Assembly: GCF_002162035.1 (NCBI RefSeq)
Contig: NZ_CP021138.1
Location: 2,046,001-2,110,000, forward strand
Direction of reading: 5' to 3'
DNA from: Sulfuriferula sp. AH1
Lineage (GTDB): Bacteria > Pseudomonadota > Gammaproteobacteria > Burkholderiales > Sulfuriferulaceae
Length of the DNA: 64,000 nucleotides
A model generated the notes under the pieces. That model saw only the letters and a program-made list of their open reading frames with translations, did no database searches and had not been told where the DNA came from. This document shows positions 57,646-64,000 of the stretch, in pieces (position 1 is the stretch's first letter; every line of letters starts with the position of its first letter). Made by a program: the position numbers and the translations under genes.

Positions 57646-60390
57646 ATGGAACTCGCCAAAAGCTTCGAACCCCAACAAATAGAACAACGCTGGTATCAGC
57701 ACTGGGAACAATCGGGGTATTTCCGCCCGAGCATGGACAGCCAGCAGCCCGCTTACTGCATCATGCTGCCGCCGCCCAATGTCACCGGCACCTTGCACAT
57801 GGGGCACGCTTTTCAGCACACCATCATGGACGCGCTGATTCGTTACCATCGCATGCAGGGCGACAACACCCTGTGGCAGCCCGGTACCGACCACGCCGGC
57901 ATCGCCACGCAGATCGTGGTGGAACGCCAGCTCGACGCCAAACACATTTCCCGCCACGACCTCGGCCGCGACGCCTTTCTCGACAAAGTATGGGAGTGGA
58001 AAGCCCACTCCGGTTCCATCATCACCGGGCAGATGCGCCGCCTCGGCACCTCTTGCGACTGGAGCCGCGAGCGCTTTACCATGGACGAAGGACTCTCCAC
58101 AGCAGTCTCCGAGGTATTCTTCAAACTGTATAACGAAGGCCTCATCTATCGCGGCAAACGCCTGGTGAACTGGGACCCGGTACTGGGTACCGCGGTATCC
58201 GACCTGGAAGTCGTCTCCAGCGAAGAAGACGGCTTCATGTGGCATATCCTCTACGCCATCGAAGGCGAGGAAGGCTTTGTCGAAGTCGCCACCACCCGCC
58301 CGGAAACCCTGTTCGGCGACGTCGCCGTGGCCGTGCATCCGGAAGACGAACGCTACAGGCACCTGATCGGCCGCCATGTGCGCCTGCCCATCGCCGAACG
58401 CAGCATCCCTGTGATTGCCGACGACTATGTCGACCCCGCATTCGGTACCGGCGTGGTCAAGATTACCCCCGCACACGACTTCAACGACTATGCCGTAGGC
58501 GCGCGCCATCATCTGGTGCCGATCAGCGTATTGACGCTGGATGCGAAGATGAACGACCTGTGTCCGACCGAATACCAGGGGCTGGACCGTTACGCCGCCC
58601 GGGAAAAGCTGCTGGCCGAACTGCATGACAAGGAACAGCTCGCCCATGCCAAACCGCACAAGCTCATGGTGCCGCGCGGCGACCGCACCAATGCGGTGAT
58701 CGAGCCCATGCTCACCGACCAGTGGTTTGTCGCCATGGCAGAGATGGGCAAACAGGGGCTGGAGGTAGTCAAATCCGGCGAACTCAAGTTCGTACCGGAG
58801 AACTGGACTTCCACCTACAACCAGTGGCTGGAAAACATCCAGGACTGGTGCATCTCGCGCCAGCTATGGTGGGGGCACCGCATCCCGGCCTGGTATGACG
58901 AAGACGGCAACATCTACGTCGCCCATACCGAAGCCGAAGCACAGCAGCAGGCCGGCGACAAGCTCATCCGCCGCGACGAAGACGTGCTCGACACCTGGTT
59001 CTCCTCCGCGCTGTGGCCGTTCTCCACGCTGGGCTGGCCGGAGAAGACACCCGAGCTGGACGCATTCCTGCCCGGCTCGGTGCTGGTCACCGGCTTCGAC
59101 ATCATCTTCTTCTGGGTCGCGCGCATGGTGATGATGTCACTGCATTTCACCGGTAAGGTACCGTTCCGCGAAGTCTATGTCACCGGCCTCGTGCGCGACG
59201 CCCATGGCAACAAGATGTCGAAATCCAAAGGCAACGTGATTGACCCGCTCGACCTGATCGATGGCATCGCGCTGGAAGATCTCATCGCAAAGCGCACCAC
59301 CGGCATGATGAACCCCAAGCAGGCGGCCAGCATCACCAAACAGACCCGCGCCGATTACCCGAACGGCTTTGCCGCATTCGGTACCGACGCGCTGCGCTTC
59401 ACTTTCGCCAGCCTCGCCACCCACGGCCGTGACATCAAGTTCGACTTGCAGCGAGCCGACGGCTACCGCAATTTCTGCAACAAGCTGTGGAACGCCACAC
59501 GCTTCGTGATGATGAATTGCGACGGCAAGGATGTCGGCCTCGACGAGACCCTGCCGCTCACCTACAGCGATGCCGACCGCTGGATCATCAGCCGTCTGCA
59601 ACAGGCCGAACTGGGCATGGCCCAGGCCTTCGCCGACTACCGCTTCGACATGGCGGCGCGCACGGTGTATGAATTCGTCTGGGACGAATACTGCGACTGG
59701 TATCTGGAACTGGCCAAGGTGCAACTCCAGGCAGGCGATGAAGCGGCCGCCCGTGCCACGCGCCGTACGCTGGTGCGAGTGCTGGAAACCGCATTACGCC
59801 TGGCCCACCCTATCATCCCGTTCATCACCGAAGAGCTGTGGCAGACCGTCGCACCGCTGACCGGCAAGTCCGGTGGCAGCATCATGACCCAGCCTTATCC
59901 GCAGGCCGACACCGGCAAGATCGACGACAACGCCAACACCCGCATCGCGTTGCTCAAGGACATCGTCAATGCTACCCGCGGTCTGCGCGGCGAAATGAGC
60001 CTATCGCCCGCCCTTAAAGTGCCTCTGGCGATGACCGGCAACGCCGCCATGCTAAACAGCTTCGCGCCTTACATCGCGGCGCTGGCCAAGCTCAGTGAAG
60101 TCAAAATCCACAACGAACTGCCGCAAGGCGATGCGCCGGTTGCGATCGTCGGCGACACCAAACTGATGCTGCTGATAGAGATTGACCGCGAAGCCGAGAC
60201 TGAGCGCCTGAACAAGGAAATCAGTCGCCTGCAGGGCGAGATCGGCAAATGCGAGGCCAAGCTCGGCAACGCCAGCTTCGTCGACCGTGCGCCGGCTGCC
60301 GTCGTCGATCAGGAGAAACAGCGTATGCTGGACTTCAAGACAACGCTGGACAAGGTACAGGATCAGCTGCAACGCTTGCTGTCCAATTAA
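57646..60390 (+). CDS. valS: Valyl-tRNA synthetase
   Basis: 914 residues from the ATG at 57646; the upstream GTG at 57619 is not needed. Class I synthetase. HIGH-type motif [15 protein letters not shown] near residue 46, the editing CP1 domain with [24 protein letters not shown] in [10 protein letters not shown] near 525, and a C-terminal coiled coil (about 850-914). It charges tRNA-Val. It is followed 3 bp later by earP. Confidence 0.98.
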   Translation: MELAKSFEPQQIEQRWYQHWEQSGYFRPSMDSQQPAYCIMLPPPNVTGTLHMGHAFQHTIMDALIRYHRMQGDNTLWQPGTDHAGIATQIVVERQLDAKHISRHDLGRDAFLDKVWEWKAHSGSIITGQMRRLGTSCDWSRERFTMDEGLSTAVSEVFFKLYNEGLIYRGKRLVNWDPVLGTAVSDLEVVSSEEDGFMWHILYAIEGEEGFVEVATTRPETLFGDVAVAVHPEDERYRHLIGRHVRLPIAERSIPVIADDYVDPAFGTGVVKITPAHDFNDYAVGARHHLVPISVLTLDAKMNDLCPTEYQGLDRYAAREKLLAELHDKEQLAHAKPHKLMVPRGDRTNAVIEPMLTDQWFVAMAEMGKQGLEVVKSGELKFVPENWTSTYNQWLENIQDWCISRQLWWGHRIPAWYDEDGNIYVAHTEAEAQQQAGDKLIRRDEDVLDTWFSSALWPFSTLGWPEKTPELDAFLPGSVLVTGFDIIFFWVARMVMMSLHFTGKVPFREVYVTGLVRDAHGNKMSKSKGNVIDPLDLIDGIALEDLIAKRTTGMMNPKQAASITKQTRADYPNGFAAFGTDALRFTFASLATHGRDIKFDLQRADGYRNFCNKLWNATRFVMMNCDGKDVGLDETLPLTYSDADRWIISRLQQAELGMAQAFADYRFDMAARTVYEFVWDEYCDWYLELAKVQLQAGDEAAARATRRTLVRVLETALRLAHPIIPFITEELWQTVAPLTGKSGGSIMTQPYPQADTGKIDDNANTRIALLKDIVNATRGLRGEMSLSPALKVPLAMTGNAAMLNSFAPYIAALAKLSEVKIHNELPQGDAPVAIVGDTKLMLLIEIDREAETERLNKEISRLQGEIGKCEAKLGNASFVDRAPAAVVDQEKQRMLDFKTTLDKVQDQLQRLLSN

Positions 60391-60393
60391 CCT

Positions 60394-61509
60394 ATGCCGC
60401 GCTGGGACATCTTCTGCGCCGTCATCGACAATTACGGTGACATCGCCGTCACCTGGCGCCTGGCGCGGCAACTGACAGCAGAACACGGCATCAAGGTACG
60501 CCTGTGGGTAGACGATTTACGCCCGCTGGCCGCGCTATGCCCGGACGCCGATGCCAGTACCGGCCGGCAAACCATCGATGGCGTGGAAATCCGCCTGTGG
60601 GCGGCCGATTTCCCTGCCGTCGACATCGCCGATGTCGTCATCGAAGCCTTTGCCTGCACTATTCCCGACAGCTACATCGCGGCCATGGCCGCCAGCGCCG
60701 TCAAACCGCGCTGGTTCAATCTCGAATATCTCAGCGCGGAAGACTGGGTAGCCGGCTGCCACCGCCTGCCTTCCCCGCATCCGCGCCTGTCGCTGGTCAA
60801 GCATTTCTTCTTCCCCGGCTTTACTGCCGGCACTGGCGGATTGCTGCGCGAGCATGACCTGCTCGACCGCCGTCATGAGTTCCAGGCATCATCTGCACAA
60901 CAGGCCGAGTTCTGGGCGCAGCTGGGCATCGCGTCAGACCCCGCCGCATTCAAGATATCCTTGTTCGGTTACGAAAACCCGGCGCTGGCCGAGTTATTGC
61001 AAGCCTGGATCGACAACCCCACGCCCATCTGCTGCATGTTGCCCGATAGCCGGCTCACGCCGCAAGTCAGTGAATTTTTCGAGGCAGGCAACACCTGGCA
61101 ACGCGGCAATCTGCGCGTGCACCGGCTGCCCTTCCTCGATCAGGAACGCTATGATCGGCTATTGTGGGCCTGCGACATGAATTTCGTGCGCGGCGAAGAC
61201 TCGTTCGTCCGCGCCCTGTGGGCTGGGCGGCCCTTTGTCTGGCATATCTACCCGCAGACGGATAACGCCCATCACGTCAAGCTCGATGCGTTCCTGGCCT
61301 TGTACAGACAAGGGCTGGGCAGCCGCAGCGCCGCCGTACTGACCGGCTTCTGGCACAGCTGGAACCAGATCGGTACGCAGCCGCTTGCCTGGCAGGCCTG
61401 GCAAGCGGCTTATCCGCAGATCAGGCAGCATCATGAGGCATGGGTGTCCGAACTGGCAAAGCAAACCGACCTGGCGACCAATCTGGTTAAAGCCGCCTGT
61501 AACGCCTGA
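60394..61509 (+). CDS. earP: EF-P arginine rhamnosyltransferase EarP
   Basis: 371 residues. GT-B fold (DUF2331). Signatures: FCAVIDNYGDIAVTWRLARQ at the start with the catalytic-region Asp, NLEYLSAEDWV, and WACDMNFVRGEDSFVRALWA near residue 265, all conserved in EarP. It transfers rhamnose from dTDP-rhamnose to Arg32 of EF-P, so EF-P here should be of the Arg32 type. The usual neighbour efp is not in this window. It is convergent with soxB, 82 bp apart. Confidence 0.95.
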   Translation: MPRWDIFCAVIDNYGDIAVTWRLARQLTAEHGIKVRLWVDDLRPLAALCPDADASTGRQTIDGVEIRLWAADFPAVDIADVVIEAFACTIPDSYIAAMAASAVKPRWFNLEYLSAEDWVAGCHRLPSPHPRLSLVKHFFFPGFTAGTGGLLREHDLLDRRHEFQASSAQQAEFWAQLGIASDPAAFKISLFGYENPALAELLQAWIDNPTPICCMLPDSRLTPQVSEFFEAGNTWQRGNLRVHRLPFLDQERYDRLLWACDMNFVRGEDSFVRALWAGRPFVWHIYPQTDNAHHVKLDAFLALYRQGLGSRSAAVLTGFWHSWNQIGTQPLAWQAWQAAYPQIRQHHEAWVSELAKQTDLATNLVKAACNA

Positions 61510-61545
61510 TCACGCCAGCACAATAATCCACTCACCGAGTGAGAA

Positions 61546-61562
61546 CAGGCAGCGCCTGCCTG
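61546..61562. terminator. Weak hairpin between earP and soxB
   Basis: CAGGCAG, loop CGC, CTGCCTG. No T run on either side; could end transcription from both converging genes only in a factor-dependent way. Confidence 0.25.
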
Positions 61563-61591
61563 CCCGCCGGCCCTCACCCTTCCGCAGCCGG

Positions 61592-63256
61592 TCAATCATA
61601 AGCGAACCCCGGATTCAGATGCATACCCGTCAGACGCGGCACATTGGGTACATGATTTTTAACCACCGGCGTACTTTTCAGATACTGCTCGACCACGTCC
61701 CATATCGGTTCTCCCTCTGACTGCGAGCTGCCTGCTCCCCACTTCGCCACTTTATAGAGCTTGTTGGCCTGCACCGGCTGACCGTGCAATGTCATGTTGC
61801 TGATACGCGCATTCATCTCTGCCGCGGGTTCGCACATGTAAATCAGCCCGCCAGTACGCACCATGTCGCCGCCCTGATGCTGATACGGATCGTCATTGAA
61901 TATCTTGTCGCACAGTTTTTCCAGATGCTGCTTGATCTCGGCCCCGGTCATCTCCGTCACGGAAGTATGAGGATAGGTAATCGCAGTCTGTTCCATCAGA
62001 TTTTCGCGGGTGATCATCTGTCCGGGCAAAAGCGTGGTACCCCAGCGGAAGCCGGGTGAGAATGCGATCTCGGCGTCCTTGACCTGCATCAGGGCTTCGA
62101 CGATCAGCTGATCCCAGGTTCCATTGAAATTGCCGCGCCGGTAGAGCAACTCCCGGCTCTCTGCGATGGGTTCCTGCAGGCGCGAGGCGAACGGCGCGCG
62201 CACCCGGTCAATGACCGCCTGCATATCCGGGTCGGCAGGCAGCAATTCCGAAAACACCGGTAGCAGATGGTAGCGGTAATCGGCCACCCGCCCGTGCTTG
62301 ACGTCAAAATCGATTACGGCAAGGAATTTCCCATGAGAGCCGGCATTGGTGACGATGGTCTTGCCGCCCGCATTCCGCACCACGCTCGGCACCGGCACAC
62401 CGTCGTGGGTGTGACCGCCCAGAATCATGTCGATGCCGGTTATGCGCGTGGCCAGTTTAAGGTCGATATCCATCCCGTTGTGCGAGAGCAGGACGACGAC
62501 TTGCGCGCCTTTGCTGCGCGCCTGATCGACCACCGCCTGAAGATGCATCTCGTCGATGCCGAAGTCCCAGCCGGGGACGAACTGCTCACCGTTCGCCATC
62601 GGTGTATAGGGGAACGCCTGCCCGATGATCGCAACCGGGATACCGTTCTGCTCACGCATGACATACGCATCAAAAACCGGCGAATCATCCTTGCCCGCGA
62701 TGTTCTGAGCGATGAAAGCGATCTTGTCCTTGAAGTCGTTGCGCACGACATGCAGCACACGCTCTGCGCCATGGCTGAACTCCCAGTGCCCGGTCATGAT
62801 ATCGACGCCCAGCGCCAGCGATGCTTCCACCATATCCTGTCCCGCCGTCCACAGGGCCGTGGCCGATCCCTGCCAGCTGTCGCCCCCGTCCAGCAGCAAA
62901 GCCTTGGGGCGGTCGGCCTTGAGGCGCTTGACCAGACTGGCGAGATGCGCGAAACCGCCTACCTTGCCGTAAGCCCGCGCCGCCGCGTCAAAATTCAGAT
63001 GCGAGAACGCATAAGCCTGCCGGCTGCCGGGCTGAATGCCGTATGCGTCCAGCAGCGGCATGCCGACCAGATGCGGCACTTTCCCCTCGGTGCTGCCGAC
63101 GCCCAGATTGATGCTGGGTTCGCGATAATAAATGGGCAGCAACTGGGCGTGACAGTCGGTGTAATGCAACAGACTGACGTTGCCGAAAGCAGGAATATCG
63201 TAAAGCTGCTCCGCGCTATTGGGCGCGTTCGCATCGGTGGGGACATAAATTTCCAT
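61592..63256 (-). CDS. soxB: Thiosulfohydrolase SoxB, no signal peptide visible
   Basis: 554 residues from the ATG at 63256, which has GAGGAG just upstream. Dimanganese enzyme that releases sulfate from SoxY-bound thiosulfate adducts. The metal and active-site motifs are LLHYTDCHAQLLP (Asp, His), LLDGGDSWQGSA, TGHWEFSHG, LLSHNGMDID and GGHTHDGVPVP, all present. It differs from usual SoxB in that the Tat signal (SRRxFL plus hydrophobic stretch) is missing: the frame starts directly with MEIYVPTDANAPNSAEQLYD and a stop lies 22 codons upstream. A periplasmic enzyme without leader is odd. No soxXAYZ genes are in the window. Confidence 0.93.
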   Translation of the reverse strand: MEIYVPTDANAPNSAEQLYDIPAFGNVSLLHYTDCHAQLLPIYYREPSINLGVGSTEGKVPHLVGMPLLDAYGIQPGSRQAYAFSHLNFDAAARAYGKVGGFAHLASLVKRLKADRPKALLLDGGDSWQGSATALWTAGQDMVEASLALGVDIMTGHWEFSHGAERVLHVVRNDFKDKIAFIAQNIAGKDDSPVFDAYVMREQNGIPVAIIGQAFPYTPMANGEQFVPGWDFGIDEMHLQAVVDQARSKGAQVVVLLSHNGMDIDLKLATRITGIDMILGGHTHDGVPVPSVVRNAGGKTIVTNAGSHGKFLAVIDFDVKHGRVADYRYHLLPVFSELLPADPDMQAVIDRVRAPFASRLQEPIAESRELLYRRGNFNGTWDQLIVEALMQVKDAEIAFSPGFRWGTTLLPGQMITRENLMEQTAITYPHTSVTEMTGAEIKQHLEKLCDKIFNDDPYQHQGGDMVRTGGLIYMCEPAAEMNARISNMTLHGQPVQANKLYKVAKWGAGSSQSEGEPIWDVVEQYLKSTPVVKNHVPNVPRLTGMHLNPGFAYD

Positions 63257-63333
63257 TCTGACTCCTCGTACCGGGAAGGCCGGTTTCAACAGCAGCGCGC
63301 GTATGCAATCGCCGCCTGCTCACGCACATTGCG

Positions 63334-63522
63334 TCATTCATCATCTCCGTCCGTTCGGGCAATACCCTTTTCACTGCGGACGGCACGTTCGAACATTTCA
63401 TCGCGTTCCAGCATGGTGTATTTGGGTTTCTCGGCCCACGCGCGGAATGCGGACGAAATGAACCATACGCCTGTGAGCAATACAATCAGGACAACGATGG
63501 CACCGACAAGCGCTGACATCAT
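63334..63522 (-). CDS. Small single-pass membrane protein next to cytochrome c gene
   Basis: 62 residues: a membrane segment (about 5-27, VGAIVVLIVLLTGVWFISSAF) followed by a charged cytoplasmic or periplasmic tail ending in acidic residues. It starts inside the stop codon of the cytochrome gene (ATGA) and precedes soxB by 77 bp. It resembles small oxidase-associated subunits (for example CcoQ-like) in size and shape, but I see no diagnostic motif. Confidence 0.75.
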   Translation of the reverse strand: MMSALVGAIVVLIVLLTGVWFISSAFRAWAEKPKYTMLERDEMFERAVRSEKGIARTDGDDE

Positions 63523-64000
63523 GGCTGCCGCCCCGCAGCGGGTTTGAACAGGCTGCGCACGAAGGCACTCACCGCCTGCCTGTCTGCCGGCGCAAGCTGA
63601 TGCCAGGGCGGCATGCTGGCGCCGGGAACCCCGTTATCCAGCGCATCGAGTATCAGCGCCGTATCAGGCCGGGCTTCGGTAAAATCGGCAGGGCGCGGCA
63701 GCAACGCGATGCTGGCGGGGCCGTCACCCTTGCCTTGTTCACCGTGACAGTTCAGGCAATTCTCCGCATAGACCACGGCACCGCGGGACAGCACATTGAC
63801 CGGCGCCTGCGCCGGATCGTCCGCCCCGGTATGAAACGACTGCACATAAGCCGCCAGACTGGCGAGATCGTTGACGGGGAGATCGCGCCAGGCCGGCATC
63901 GCGGAGCCTGGCACGCCATTCCACAAGATATACGCCAGCCCCTTGACTGTAAACTGCTGCCGCCGCAGATCGGCTGGTTTGGGCGACAGCCCCGCTGCAG
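63519..64000 (-). CDS. c-type cytochrome, probably two domains, N-terminal part outside window
   Basis: The frame is open to the window edge, 160 codons visible. The second domain has the haem motif CLNCHGEQGKGDG near residue 80 of the visible part and the axial-ligand region GVPGASMPPWHQL. The first visible residues (KPADLRRQQFTVKGLAYIL and NGVPGSAMPAWRDL) form the end of an earlier cytochrome domain whose CxxCH lies beyond the window. Two repeated GVPGxxMPxW blocks support a dihaem protein. Electron carrier for thiosulfate oxidation or an oxidase is inferred from neighbours. Confidence 0.85.
   Translation of the reverse strand, partial: AAGLSPKPADLRRQQFTVKGLAYILWNGVPGSAMPAWRDLPVNDLASLAAYVQSFHTGADDPAQAPVNVLSRGAVVYAENCLNCHGEQGKGDGPASIALLPRPADFTEARPDTALILDALDNGVPGASMPPWHQLAPADRQAVSAFVRSLFKPAAGRQP

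Noticed and set aside
63216-63485. An alternate-frame ORF with SRRRL that might be a Tat leader for soxB
   Set aside because: No hydrophobic segment follows the arginines and the frame does not join soxB.

Overview
The window reads as a contiguous chromosomal segment of a sulfur-oxidising betaproteobacterium. The gene neighbourhoods (hemA-prfA-prmC, dusB-fis-purH-purD, pepA-holC-valS, exbBD-lpxK-kdsB-adk, ruvCAB-ybgC-tolQRAB-pal-cpoB) are typical of Beta/Gammaproteobacteria. A soxB gene, a YeeE/YedE sulfur-compound permease and a TauE/SafE anion exporter point to the sulfur-oxidising Nitrosomonadales. The genus cannot be fixed from sequence reading alone. Almost every base is coding, and only two gaps exceed 300 bp (1984-2404 and 29284-29584).

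Region 1 (1-5.3 kb) is the only accessory-looking stretch. It holds a PAS-GAF-PAS-GGDEF-EAL signalling protein cut by the window edge, then a psiE-like membrane gene interrupted by a complete IS481-family element (2760-3981, 27-bp imperfect terminal repeats, 7-bp target duplication), then a tandem-cupin gene and a YaiI/DUF188 gene that overlap one another. Region 2 (5.3-15.2 kb) is all minus strand: yedE, and one long co-directional array ruvC-ruvA-ruvB-ybgC-tolQ-tolR-tolA-tolB-pal-cpoB-queE-queC (DNA repair, envelope constriction, queuosine precursor). Region 3 (15.3-19.5 kb, plus) has a YheT-type hydrolase, phosphomannomutase/phosphoglucomutase, mogA and an OmpA-type porin.

Region 4 (19.6-29.3 kb, minus) runs diguanylate cyclase - scpA - scpB - rluB - unknown - crcB - DUF190 - tauE - CbiM-like - hrpA with overlaps or tiny gaps. 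Region 5 (29.6-38.7 kb, plus) has dapA-bamC-walJ-like, then exbB-exbD-KdtA-like-lpxK-trm112-kdsB-adk-rlmD, an envelope and lipid A/Kdo cluster. Region 6 (38.7-55.2 kb, mostly minus) has an HDOD protein, a BAX-inhibitor-type membrane protein (plus), hemA-prfA-prmC, a divergent class A penicillin-binding protein, hemF, tsaC, purD, purH, fis, dusB, an RDD protein (plus) and lptF-lptG. Region 7 (55.2-61.5 kb, plus) has pepA-holC-unknown-valS-earP. Region 8 (61.6-64 kb, minus) has a truncated dihaem-type cytochrome c, a small membrane protein and soxB.

Points that matter most: two conserved genes (ybgC and the essential prfA) each carry a one-base frameshift at a short homopolymer, which looks like sequence error but needs checking; the soxB product has no visible Tat signal; a membrane-anchor-less KdtA-like glycosyltransferase sits directly before lpxK; and the large penicillin-binding protein has an altered glycosyltransferase motif set. 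I did not find a CRISPR array, tRNA or rRNA gene, prophage, or a clearly novel multi-gene system.
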